A program made the translations under genes and the position numbers. Under the pieces are notes generated by a model, which saw only the letters and a list, made by a program, of their open reading frames with translations, did not search any database and was not told the origin of the DNA. Shown in pieces: positions 35,994-44,356 of a stretch of DNA of 64,000 nt (positions within the stretch are counted from its first letter, which is position 1; the number at the start of each line of letters is the position of its first letter). Origin of the DNA: Halomicroarcula saliterrae. Lineage in GTDB: Archaea; Halobacteriota; Halobacteria; Halobacteriales; Haloarculaceae. The stretch is from positions 62,001 to 126,000 of the forward strand of contig NZ_JAMQON010000008.1 of NCBI RefSeq assembly GCF_031624395.1. Reading direction: 5' to 3'.

Positions 35994-36547
35994 ATGGCAT
36001 CTCAAGAAGTTCAATTAGAAAGTACGATCGGGGGGTTCACCGCAAGCGGTCGACTACACACGTTGAGTGTCTGGTTTATCTTTGCGCTTCGGTTGATGAT
36101 GGGACTGGCGTTCTTCCAGAGTGGTCTCGACAAGGTCCTCTCGGGAAGTTTTAGTGCCGGTGGATATCTCACCGGGGCCGTTCCGAATAGCGGGAGTCCA
36201 CTCGCTGATCTGTTCGTCGCGATGGGGAACACGCCGTGGTTTGTTGACTTCGTGAACGTTGCAGTACCGTGGGGAGAGCTGCTTATCGGCCTCGGGTTGT
36301 TGTTCGGTGCCCTCACTCGGCTCGCTGCGTTCTGGGGGGCATTTATGATGCTCATGTTCTATTTCGGCAACTGGGATGTCACACATGGCTACATCAACGG
36401 TGATTTCGCGTACATGCTCGTGTTCCTCTCAGTCGCCGCGTTCGGTGCGGGACGGATACTCGGCCTTACGCGTACATTGAACAGTACGAGGTTGGTGGAG
36501 TGCCGCTTGTCGAACGGCATCCCTGGACTCAGTATCTACTCGGGTAA
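35994..36547 (+). pseudogene. DoxX-family gene with a 1-base C-terminal frameshift
   Basis: Up to GAGRILGL (about residue 158) the product matches DoxX proteins closely, including TASGRLHTLSVWFIFALRL and GELLIGLGLLFGALTRLAAF. Then the frame turns to unrelated sequence and stops at 36551. Adding one base near 36468 restores a homologous tail (AYIEQYEVGG...LVERHPW...YLLG) ending at TAA 36545-36547, parallel to the intact copy at 60585. The restored gene has 184 residues. The lost base may be a real mutation or a sequencing error. Only the last 25 residues change, so the protein might still work. Confidence 0.8.
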
Positions 36548-36553
36548 GTAAGC

Positions 36554-37234
36554 GTGTCATCAATAGATACCACTATTACGAATCCCGGTGCTTGGGGCCT
36601 CGCGATTATCTTCATTGTCGTCGTTTCTTGGTTCTTCTATCGGTACTTCGCTCCTGACAGCTGGCGGGAGTGGGTCGGCGCAGGAGTGGTACAGGCGTTC
36701 ATCATCGCATTATATGCGGAGATGTACGGGTTTCCACTGACGATCTATCTGCTGGTCCGGTTTTTCGGTCTGGACCGCGAGTACGTCAGTACCAATCTCT
36801 GGTCTACACTGATCGGGTTTGGCGAAACGGGTATGTTCGTATCAATGCTCCTCGGCTACGCTGTGGCGTTTGTCGGCATCGGCCTGTTTGCTCAGGGATG
36901 GCGACAAGTCTATCGTGCCCGACAGGACGACCGACTGGTCACAGACGGGCTTTACAGGTACGTCCGCCATCCACAATACACCGGTCTGTTCATCGCTCTG
37001 TTTGGCGAGGGCATCATTCACTGGCCGACAATCTTCTCTGTCGCTCTATTTCCGTTCGTCGTTGTGATTTTTACGTGGCTTGCACGGAGAGAAGAGCGTG
37101 ATATGATCGATACATTCGGTGAGGACTACCGCACTTATCAGCGCAAAGTGCCGATGTTTATCCCCCGCTGGGAGCAGTGGCGCGATCTCGTGGCTGAGTC
37201 TCGTAGCAGCAGTGACGATCTCAAAGACCCATGA
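36554..37234 (+). CDS. ICMT/PEMT-like membrane methyltransferase family protein
   Basis: A 226-residue protein from GTG 36554, six bases after the DoxX restored stop. It has five or six helices and the C-terminal motif YRYVRHPQYTGLF with a following REERDMIDTFGEDYRTYQRKV, as in isoprenylcysteine carboxyl methyltransferase and related lipid methyltransferases that bind S-adenosylmethionine. A second member is at 50528-51145 next to CopB. The substrate is unknown. Confidence 0.75.
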   Translation: MSSIDTTITNPGAWGLAIIFIVVVSWFFYRYFAPDSWREWVGAGVVQAFIIALYAEMYGFPLTIYLLVRFFGLDREYVSTNLWSTLIGFGETGMFVSMLLGYAVAFVGIGLFAQGWRQVYRARQDDRLVTDGLYRYVRHPQYTGLFIALFGEGIIHWPTIFSVALFPFVVVIFTWLARREERDMIDTFGEDYRTYQRKVPMFIPRWEQWRDLVAESRSSSDDLKDP

Positions 37235-37404
37235 CTTCGACGAGACCGCTCTGGAATGAATGGTATTCGTATCGAAACTGTGGTTGGGCAGTGGAAGGGA
37301 GTCAGGGATTAATTGCCCGACACCGTAGATGTTCCTTGTCTGTGTCGTCGAATTATTGATAGACGAAATTCAGATTGTGAACTACGTGAGCAGGTAGATA
37401 CCCG

Positions 37405-38739
37405 TCAGTCCGTCATTGCCGCATGTCTCTCGTCACCGCGTTCCCCACCAGCCACCGAATCCTGTTTGTGGAGCCAGTAGAGGAACGCGAAGAACGCCGT
37501 CGCGAGGACGTTCAACACGAGCTTGTAGTTGAGCTCGATGGACACTTCGGCGATCTGCGCGGAGGCTCGTGAGGGGATGAGGCCCAGGCCCAGGAACAGG
37601 AAGTGGACCACGAACCCGGCGATAACGGCGGTGACGAAGATCATCAGACTGAGTACCGCCGCGAAGGTCGTCCCGTAGTACTCGTCGTAGGCTTTCATGA
37701 TCGGCGGGACGATGAGGTCCGCGAAGATGTACGAGAGCACCGACCCGAAGGGGAGCCCGCGCGTCCAGAGGACGGTCCCGAACGGGACGTTCCCGACCGA
37801 ACAGACGAAGGTGACGACGCCGATGATCGCACCCAGCGCGGCCGTCCAGAGGACGTACACCGGCAAACCGAATACGGCGCCAGAGAAGACGCTCGTCCAG
37901 ACGGCTTCGGGGATGAACCCGGCAATGAGGCCGGCGAAAATGAACCCGATAGCGATCTCGTCCCACAGCATCGCCCACTCCTTCCACTGTTTGTCCGCGA
38001 GCGATTTCCACCCGGACCACGAGGTCGCCTTTTCCGGAATCGACGTGTTCGCTTCCTCCGGGTCGAAGGAGTCCTTGCAGGACTGCGAGCAGAAGTAATA
38101 CGTCTGGCCCTCGTGCTCGATGGAGTAGTCGGTTTCCTCAGGGTCGACCTCCATTCCACAGACCGGGTCTTGGACAGTAATGCCCTCGTCGTCGGTGACG
38201 TTCTCGCGTGCTTCGTCGAGGATCTTGTCGGGGACGACGTAGACGAAGCCAACCGACATCAGGCCGATGAGGAGCAGGCCACCGACCACGTCGGCCAGCA
38301 GGAACTCCCAGCCCAGCAGCAGCCAGATGACGATGCCGATTTCGATGACGAGATTCGTCGAGGCAAACTGGAACGCCGCCAGCGCCGCCGCAGCCGACGC
38401 CCCCTTCTTGTAGAGGTTCTTCGCCGTGGCGATGGCCGAGTACGAACACGACGAGGAGACGAACCCGAAGAACGTCGCGAGGCCGATGGAGCGAGGCCCG
38501 TGTCCCTCGAGCAGCTCCGAAATCTGCTGGGTCGAGACCCACGCCTCGACGCCGCCGGCGATGGCGAACCCGATGACGAGCGCCCACCAGGTGATCCACG
38601 CCATCGCGGCGGTCGTCGTCGCGGCCTGCCTCGTGCTCTCCACGAAAAACGTCCCGAGCGGTTTTGTCGTCGTGACGATGCCGATGGCGACGGTGATTAC
38701 GGCGATAACCGAGAGGATCGCGTAATCTGATCTGTCCAT
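37405..38739 (-). CDS. YHS-domain permease (COG0701-type)
   Basis: A 444-residue paralogue of the gene at 23861. It has the paired permease motifs (ATFFGFVSSSCSYSAIATAKNLYKKG and VTFVCSVGNVPFGTVLWTRG) and one YHS domain in the middle (DPVCGMEVD...YYFCSQSCKDSF). The C-terminal YHS domain and His tail of the other copy are missing. Likely a metal-related exporter. An AGAATTTAGAATCAAGGG element lies about 107-124 bases upstream, shared with copA. Confidence 0.85.
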   Translation of the reverse strand: MDRSDYAILSVIAVITVAIGIVTTTKPLGTFFVESTRQAATTTAAMAWITWWALVIGFAIAGGVEAWVSTQQISELLEGHGPRSIGLATFFGFVSSSCSYSAIATAKNLYKKGASAAAALAAFQFASTNLVIEIGIVIWLLLGWEFLLADVVGGLLLIGLMSVGFVYVVPDKILDEARENVTDDEGITVQDPVCGMEVDPEETDYSIEHEGQTYYFCSQSCKDSFDPEEANTSIPEKATSWSGWKSLADKQWKEWAMLWDEIAIGFIFAGLIAGFIPEAVWTSVFSGAVFGLPVYVLWTAALGAIIGVVTFVCSVGNVPFGTVLWTRGLPFGSVLSYIFADLIVPPIMKAYDEYYGTTFAAVLSLMIFVTAVIAGFVVHFLFLGLGLIPSRASAQIAEVSIELNYKLVLNVLATAFFAFLYWLHKQDSVAGGERGDERHAAMTD

Positions 38740-38845
38740 TGTCTTGGTGGCCTACATCTAGGGGCTCCTCTCCTAATGCGGTTGTGGCTACATCTGTGGG
38801 ATATATCGTTTGTGAGCCTTTGGATACCAGCATCACAACCCTAGC

Positions 38846-38863
38846 AGAATTTAGAATCAAGGG
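38846..38863. promoter_or_regulatory. Element shared with the copA promoter
   Basis: AGAATTTAGAATCAAGGG matches 16 of 18 bases with 47034-47051 upstream of copA. It lies between the permease (start 38739) and the divergent gene at 38921. Candidate copper-regulon operator. Confidence 0.5.
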
Positions 38864-38920
38864 GTATGCCACTTCGGGTGCGGAGTAATTGACTTGTGGC
38901 TGGCTGGGGAGGATAGTCGT

Positions 38921-39220
38921 ATGCTTACGTCCTACAGCGAACTTCTCGTGACGGGTATCATTCTCGCGAGCACCGTGTACACGGTGAGTAAAACGCCCGC
39001 TGTCTGGCACCAGTACGAGGGAATATATGGACACCTACTCGTTGGCGTACCGCTCGTTGGGCTACTGTTCGGGATCGCCCATCTCGGGATGCTCACACCG
39101 CTTCCGCATGGCCTGCTCGCTGCAGTTGAAACCGGAGCTCTCCTCGGTGTCATAGTCCTACTCGGCGCACTCGGATATATTCACCCGCGACTTGGGTATT
39201 CTGGAGGAGAATCCCGATGA
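38921..39220 (+). CDS. Three-helix membrane protein, unknown
   Basis: A 99-residue protein with three hydrophobic helices and no known motif. It carries two His (IAHLGM, LPHGL) within or near helices. Its stop overlaps the next start (ATGA), so the two small membrane proteins are probably a pair. Confidence 0.6.
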   Translation: MLTSYSELLVTGIILASTVYTVSKTPAVWHQYEGIYGHLLVGVPLVGLLFGIAHLGMLTPLPHGLLAAVETGALLGVIVLLGALGYIHPRLGYSGGESR

Positions 39221-39516
39221 CTACGCTCCTCTTCTCGTTACTCTCGGCAGTCGTCGCTAGTGGGCTTGCGTCCCTTTGTTACATCCTGCTCTACGGGGAC
39301 ACTGTGTTGGTGATTCAGCGGCCGTTCTTTTTCAGAATCGGCGTTGGAGCGCTCTGTGCTGCCGTCCTCGGGGCGAGTGCGGTAGTGGTCGGGTGGGTTC
39401 CGACACATCTTCTTCACGCTATCTTCGCAGTATCAATCGCTGCGGCGGTCCGGACAGTCCATAACGGTCTCCATCCGGACACTGAAGCGTGGTTCTACTC
39501 GCTCTTCCGAACTTGA
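39217..39516 (+). CDS. Three-helix membrane protein, unknown
   Basis: A 99-residue protein coupled to the preceding gene. Helices at about 3-25, 38-60 and 62-80; a His pair in THLLHAIF and a conserved-looking end HPDTEAWFYSLFRT. Together with its partner it may form one membrane complex; no function is recognised. Confidence 0.6.
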   Translation: MTTLLFSLLSAVVASGLASLCYILLYGDTVLVIQRPFFFRIGVGALCAAVLGASAVVVGWVPTHLLHAIFAVSIAAAVRTVHNGLHPDTEAWFYSLFRT

Positions 39517-39608
39517 GCATCGAGGCAGACGATTTCTACTTCTCGGGCTGAGGTGGTTTGGATTCGTAACGACAAGAAGCCTAAAGATGGCATCCCAACG
39601 GAGAGACG

Positions 39609-40907
39609 ATGAGCGAGAAGCTGGGCCGTCTCGGTGCAGTCTCGATTGCGCTCGGTGGTATGATCGGAGGTGGGATCTTCGCCGTACTTGGCGTCGTTGC
39701 GGAAATGTCGGGGCCTGCGGCGTGGCTCGCCTTTACCGGCGGCGGTGTCGTCGCGTTCTGCGCTGGCTACTCGTACGTTCGTCTCCAGCGGCTTGGCGAC
39801 GTGTCCGGCGGCTCGGTCAGTTTCTTACAGGAGTTCGGTGAGTCGACGACGGTCGCTGGGATGGTCGGTTGGACGCTTCTGTTCGGCTATATCGGGTCGA
39901 TGGGAATGTACGCGTTCGCGTTCGGTAGTTTTGCGACGAAACTCCTCGGCGTCGAAACAGCCCTCGGGGTTCCACTCCGCCCCGTCGTGTCGGTTCTCAG
40001 CGTCCTGGGGTTTGTACTACTGAACGTCCTCGGTGCCCGGGCGAGTGGCGTGACCGAGGTGCTCCTCGTCGCGGCAAAGGTTGGGATTCTCCTCATTTTC
40101 GGTGTGTGGGGGTTCTATTTTGGAGCGCGGACAGGACAGCTGACGACCGGGTTCTCCTCCGTCGCGACGGGCGGGTTGCTCATGTCCGCTGCCCTCTCGT
40201 TCGTCGCCTTTCAGGGCTGGCAGCTACTCTTTTACGACGAGGGAAGTCTTCGGAACGCTCGGACGACCATTCCGCAGGCGATCTATCTCTCAATTCCCGC
40301 GTCTCTCGGGCTGTACGTCCTCGTGGCAGTCGTCACGACGAGTCTGCTTCGGCCCGAAACGATCGCCGCGAACCCCGAGGTGTCACTCGCCATCGCGGCC
40401 GAACCGTTCATGGGGCAGATGGGGTTCATCCTCATTTCCGTGGCGGCACTGTTCTCGACTGGGAGCGCGATCAACGCCACGCTGTTCTCGGCGGCCCACT
40501 TTGCGACGGGAATGCTTGAAGACGACCTACTTCCCGACCGGATCGGAGACGCCGATGCCGACGGTGCTCCAACGCGAACGCTTCTCGTCTTGGGCCTGAT
40601 AACGGCCGCGTTCACCGCCTACGGTAGTCTTCAGGGAATCACGTCGTTCGCGTCGCTTGCCTTCATCACCGTCTTTGGGTCGATGAGTTTCCTCGCGTTC
40701 AGGCATCGAGCGGGGCTTCGCACAGGGACCCTCCCCGCCGTCGGCGTGGTGGGTGCAGTACTGTTCTTCCCTTCGTTAGTGTACCACCTCGCCGTGATGG
40801 AACCCGCCGTCTTCAGTGTGGTCCTCGTTGTGACGGTCGTCCTCCTGGGACTGGAGATCCTCTACTTCGAGCGCGAGACTATTCGCTCCGAAATCGGTGG
40901 CGTGTGA
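39609..40907 (+). CDS. APC-family amino acid permease
   Basis: A 432-residue transporter with 12 helices. The first helix has the unwound motif IALGGMIGGGIFAVLG typical of APC transporters, which binds the substrate amine and carboxylate. The consensus AALFSTGSAINATLFS lies near helix 8. Amino acids or polyamines are likely substrates. It stands alone. Confidence 0.85.
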   Translation: MSEKLGRLGAVSIALGGMIGGGIFAVLGVVAEMSGPAAWLAFTGGGVVAFCAGYSYVRLQRLGDVSGGSVSFLQEFGESTTVAGMVGWTLLFGYIGSMGMYAFAFGSFATKLLGVETALGVPLRPVVSVLSVLGFVLLNVLGARASGVTEVLLVAAKVGILLIFGVWGFYFGARTGQLTTGFSSVATGGLLMSAALSFVAFQGWQLLFYDEGSLRNARTTIPQAIYLSIPASLGLYVLVAVVTTSLLRPETIAANPEVSLAIAAEPFMGQMGFILISVAALFSTGSAINATLFSAAHFATGMLEDDLLPDRIGDADADGAPTRTLLVLGLITAAFTAYGSLQGITSFASLAFITVFGSMSFLAFRHRAGLRTGTLPAVGVVGAVLFFPSLVYHLAVMEPAVFSVVLVVTVVLLGLEILYFERETIRSEIGGV

Positions 40908-40955
40908 TGCTGACGGGGCAGCAGTGCGTGAACGGTTTACGTAACCTGGACAATA

Positions 40956-41477
40956 TTGTCGAGTGTGCTCTTTTGGGTCCATGCTGCAGTCGCGTATCTC
41001 GTTTACCGAGGCATTTCTGGTGGTTCTACTGACCGATGTGACGATGTCCCGATCATCGCCCTGTTCGGAGGTGCGTTGCTCCCGGATCTCGTCGATAAAC
41101 CACTCGCGTTTGTACTTCCATCGCTCCCGAGTCGGTCGGTCGCGCACTCGGTGTTCGCCGCGGCACTCGTCGTCCTGATTGTATTCTACGGCACGAAACA
41201 CAGAGACCGGTGGGAGGTCGGCGCGGCGTACGCGCTCGGATATGGATCACACCTCGCTGCGGACCTCGTGGATTACCTGTTCGTCCCCGAGGAGACGCTA
41301 CTGTTTCTGTTTTGGCCGGTCGTAACTGACTATCACCACGTCGAGACGATCGGAGATCTGCTCGCGCTGTTGTCTCCGACCCCGTATGTACTCGGGCAAA
41401 CCGTCGTCACGGTACTGGGGCTCTGGCTATGGATAGCTGATGGAATGCCGGGATACCCATCGACCCACCGTCAGTGA
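40956..41477 (+). CDS. Membrane-bound metal-dependent hydrolase-like protein (DUF457 type)
   Basis: A 173-residue membrane protein that starts at TTG 40956 or GTG 40965. It has WVHAAVAYL, ALLPDLVDKPL, RSVAHSVF and YGSHLAADLVDYL, the His/Asp pattern of the YdjM/DUF457 family of predicted membrane-bound phospholipid or polar-lipid hydrolases. It lies just after the APC permease. Function in haloarchaea is unknown. Confidence 0.75.
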   Translation: MSSVLFWVHAAVAYLVYRGISGGSTDRCDDVPIIALFGGALLPDLVDKPLAFVLPSLPSRSVAHSVFAAALVVLIVFYGTKHRDRWEVGAAYALGYGSHLAADLVDYLFVPEETLLFLFWPVVTDYHHVETIGDLLALLSPTPYVLGQTVVTVLGLWLWIADGMPGYPSTHRQ

Positions 41478-41500
41478 TCGGGTGAGGTCGACTCTCGTGG

Positions 41501-41926
41501 TCATTCGACGATGACACGTCTGACCATCCCGCTTTCCTCGTGTGGCAGGCAGAAATACTGGTACGTCCCCGTGACGTCGAACGTGTAACTGTAGGTTTCG
41601 CCCCGTTCGAGAAACCCTCTCGCTGACGTACTCAACCGGACAGCCTGCTCGGACTCGTAGCCGCCGCTTGCGAAGTACGACGCCTCGTCGGGAATCCCTT
41701 CTTCGTATGCCGATGCGGTATGGGGGACTCCACTCTCGTTCACCCAGGTGACCTGCTGACCGGGGTCGATTGCGACTTCGCCCGGATCGAATCGGAGGTC
41801 GCCCGTCATCGTGACCGTCGGACCCGACGGGCCGCTACCTCCGAGACAGCCAGCAATCGCGGTTGCCCCGACTGCTAGCACACTCCGGCTCCGGCGAAGT
41901 ACCGACCGTCGTGAATAGCCGTTCAT
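41501..41926 (-). CDS. Cupredoxin Tat lipoprotein
   Basis: A 141-residue paralogue of 112-534, sharing the same layout: a Tat/lipobox start (AIAGCLGG), first copper His in VPHTASAY and the cluster YFCLPHEESGM. It is the last gene of the six-gene copA operon; its start overlaps the DUF1405 stop by 4 bases (ATGA). Likely an external electron carrier or copper acceptor for the other membrane proteins of this operon. Confidence 0.9.
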   Translation of the reverse strand: MNGYSRRSVLRRSRSVLAVGATAIAGCLGGSGPSGPTVTMTGDLRFDPGEVAIDPGQQVTWVNESGVPHTASAYEEGIPDEASYFASGGYESEQAVRLSTSARGFLERGETYSYTFDVTGTYQYFCLPHEESGMVRRVIVE

Positions 41927-42627
41927 CGGCGCACCCCTCGTGCGGAGGACTCCTCAGTTGTTTCGAGCTTCTTCACCCGTGTCGCTAGTGCGAGAAACGC
42001 CGCGGCGAGCGTCAGCGTCACGGCCGCGGCCGCTGCGAGGTCGTGCGCTCGCACCGAGTGATCGAGTGCGCCGTTGACGAGTTCGGCCCGCAGGAACGTG
42101 TGGTGAAACTCCCCGACGAGCGGCGCGAAGTAGTCCACGATGTCGTTGAGGCCGTACCAGACGGTGGTGACGGCGACCGCACCGACCGTGAACTCGGCGT
42201 AGCGATAGATCAGGAACGACTGGAGGCTCATCGCGAGATGGCTTACGATGAGGAACCAGTAGAGCCAGGGTTCGATACCGCCCGGTCCGTTGAGAACCAG
42301 CTGGACGAACGGCGTCCAGAGACCGAGTTTGATGTTGCCGAAGAAGGCGAGCATATGGAGCCACTCGACGTCGTAATCCAGTTTCCACGCGGCGAGACTG
42401 AGCGCGACGAACAGCGTCGCGGCGGGGCTGTCGGGGACGAACGGCCACATCACTATCGGGGTTTGGGCCAGCTGGAAGCGGTAGTACCAGAACCCGAACG
42501 CAGTCCCGGCCAGATTTATCGCGACGATGACCCACGCGTACCGAAGTGCGAAGTCCTCGACGCGCCGGGGGAGTGGGGCAAGGTAGCTGGGCAGTCGATT
42601 CGTGGTCGCTGTAGGTGCGGATGTCAT
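41923..42627 (-). CDS. DUF1405 membrane protein
   Basis: A 234-residue protein with about six helices. The pattern YYRFQLAQTPIVMWPFVPDSPAAT and ALDY...FFGNIKLGLWTPF matches DUF1405, a family of unknown function. Conserved His residues (WLHMLAF, VSHLAMS, HHTF) lie in or near helices. It sits between a Met-rich membrane protein and a cupredoxin in the copA operon. Confidence 0.85.
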   Translation of the reverse strand: MTSAPTATTNRLPSYLAPLPRRVEDFALRYAWVIVAINLAGTAFGFWYYRFQLAQTPIVMWPFVPDSPAATLFVALSLAAWKLDYDVEWLHMLAFFGNIKLGLWTPFVQLVLNGPGGIEPWLYWFLIVSHLAMSLQSFLIYRYAEFTVGAVAVTTVWYGLNDIVDYFAPLVGEFHHTFLRAELVNGALDHSVRAHDLAAAAAVTLTLAAAFLALATRVKKLETTEESSARGVRR

Positions 42628-42640
42628 TCGTCTCGCCGAA

Positions 42641-43111
42641 TTACATCCCTGTGCTGTCGTTTCGTCGGTTCGTCATAATCACGCCGCTGATCAACATCAG
42701 GACTGCGAGCGCGACCATTCCGAGGTCCCAGCCCATCCCGGCAGTCATCGACGACCCCATGCCGCCGCTCATCCCGCCACCCATTCCGCCGTTCATACCG
42801 GACCCCATCCCGCTACCCATTCCCCAGTTCACACTCCCGGTGACGCCGACCAGCGCCTGGTTGAGCAACATCACGAGCGAGTAGCCGATCATCAGGGGAC
42901 CACTCGCGTTCCCGAGCCGATCCGCATAGGGCGTCAGCAGAACGACGCCGTGGACGACCACGACGACGCCGAGGAGCGCCATGAGGAGCCCGCTGTTCGA
43001 GCCCATCATCCCGGTGCCACCTGTCGCGGAGAGCAGCGAGTAGACTCCCGAGACGAGTGCGATTGCCGCGCCGTACTGTCGTGTCGTACCGTTTGTGTTC
43101 ATCGTCTCCAT
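42641..43111 (-). CDS. Membrane protein with Met/Gly repeat
   Basis: A 156-residue protein from ATG 43111 (43102 also possible). Three or four helices in the first 100 residues and one at the end flank a repeat GMGSGMGSGMNGGMGGGMSG continuing to GMGW. Met-rich loops bind Cu(I) in other copper proteins. It starts 2 bases after the DUF63 stop. The same GGM motif recurs in the SHOCT proteins of this window. Confidence 0.7.
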   Translation of the reverse strand: METMNTNGTTRQYGAAIALVSGVYSLLSATGGTGMMGSNSGLLMALLGVVVVVHGVVLLTPYADRLGNASGPLMIGYSLVMLLNQALVGVTGSVNWGMGSGMGSGMNGGMGGGMSGGMGSSMTAGMGWDLGMVALAVLMLISGVIMTNRRNDSTGM

Positions 43112-43113
43112 TG

Positions 43114-44115
43114 TCAGACTCCGAGCATCATCCGAAGCGATCCACGGACGCCCATCGGGAGCCCAATTGCCCCGATGAAGAACGTCATGAGCCACCACCA
43201 AGTGTGGTTCATTTCGGCTTTCGCGTCCGCGAGGTACCACACGATACCGCCAGTCACGAGGAGTTTGAGGACGAACGTCGACCCCGAGAATCCGGTCGCC
43301 TGGTACACGAGATTCGTCACGACCAGCTTGGGTGAATAGCCGAGAAACGTGACGCCGATGAGATTCTGCGCCCCATCCCACAGCTGCCCGAAGACGGCCA
43401 GCAGGAACAACGGGTGTCGAAGGTGTGCGACATCAACGACGCTCGCTCCCCAGTAGTAGAGCGCGGTCACGCCGAGGGCGATCCCCGTCGTCGCGACCGG
43501 CACCCACAGGCGGAGAGGAGCCGACGTCGAGAGCCCGTGCCAGAGCGCCCACCCGACGGCACCGATCGCCCAGACCGTTCCAACGAGACCGACCGTCGAC
43601 GGGATGGACCCGATATTCCGGTTACGCGCGAGTGCGCCGACGCCGAGTGAGAGGACGGTGACGGCGGTGACGACGAAGTAGATCGACGGCGTGATGAACA
43701 GCACGGCGTAGTCACCGAGCAGGCCGATATCCTCGAGCGCACGCATCGCGCCGCCGGCGACGATGATCGGTGCGAACCCGTACGCGAGTCGAGCGTCGTA
43801 CGTGACGTCCAGCGCGTCGAGATACGCTCGGAGGCCGGGGAGACTGTACACGACGGCCGCGAGGTACGTCACCGTGTTCACGGCGTTGTATCCGCGGACG
43901 GCCCGTATTCCCTCGTGCGTGACCGGCTGGCCGGCAGCGTCGGCGACGACCGGACCCCAGAGATACTGCCAGACGAATCGGTCGTAGACGAGCGTCGGGA
44001 ATGCGAGGAGTGCTGCACCGACGAGGACGACCGGGGCGAGCAGATACAGGACCCACCACTCCCGAGTTCCAGTGGCGGGGAGGGCGGATCCGACGCGGCG
44101 AGTGACGGTGCTCAC
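43114..44115 (-). CDS. DUF63 membrane protein
   Basis: A 333-residue protein from GTG 44115, whose start overlaps the HTH stop (GTGA). Nine or so helices with the DUF63 marks YGFAPIIVAGGAMRALEDIG and LFLLAVFGQLWDGAQNLIG. DUF63 is an archaeal membrane family of unknown function. An upstream start at 44163 would run into the HTH gene and is less likely. It belongs to the copA operon. Confidence 0.85.
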   Translation of the reverse strand: MSTVTRRVGSALPATGTREWWVLYLLAPVVLVGAALLAFPTLVYDRFVWQYLWGPVVADAAGQPVTHEGIRAVRGYNAVNTVTYLAAVVYSLPGLRAYLDALDVTYDARLAYGFAPIIVAGGAMRALEDIGLLGDYAVLFITPSIYFVVTAVTVLSLGVGALARNRNIGSIPSTVGLVGTVWAIGAVGWALWHGLSTSAPLRLWVPVATTGIALGVTALYYWGASVVDVAHLRHPLFLLAVFGQLWDGAQNLIGVTFLGYSPKLVVTNLVYQATGFSGSTFVLKLLVTGGIVWYLADAKAEMNHTWWWLMTFFIGAIGLPMGVRGSLRMMLGV

Positions 44116-44336
44116 GACTCGCTCACCTCCAGTCGCCACGTCGTGCTTTTCGAGCGTCCCCACTGTTCGAGCGACACGTCGGTGAGGTCGTCCTGGAGCT
44201 GGCTCAGATACTGTGCGACGGCTTTCGGCGATCCGTCGAGGTCGCTGGCGATATCCCGAGCCCGAAGGTACGTGGGCTCAGTATCGGCCGTCTCGACGAG
44301 GTACGCGTGCACCGTGCGGCGGGAAATAGAGGACAT
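44112..44336 (-). CDS. Small winged-helix protein
   Basis: A 74-residue protein with ISRRTVHAYLVETADTEPTYLRARDIASDL and SPKAVAQYLSQLQDDL, a compact winged helix common in haloarchaea (DUF7123 type). It lies 20 bases after copA and overlaps DUF63. It may regulate this operon, but no metal-binding residues are visible. Confidence 0.7.
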   Translation of the reverse strand: MSSISRRTVHAYLVETADTEPTYLRARDIASDLDGSPKAVAQYLSQLQDDLTDVSLEQWGRSKSTTWRLEVSES

Positions 44337-44356
44337 GGAGCAAGTGGCTTTGGCGT

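Noticed and set aside
37603-38730. A 375-codon plus-strand open frame
   Set aside because: Antisense to the second YHS permease; composition is that of a reverse-strand shadow.
44115-44163. A longer DUF63 protein starting at 44163
   Set aside because: It would overlap the small HTH gene by 52 bases, whereas GTG 44115 gives the usual GTGA overlap.
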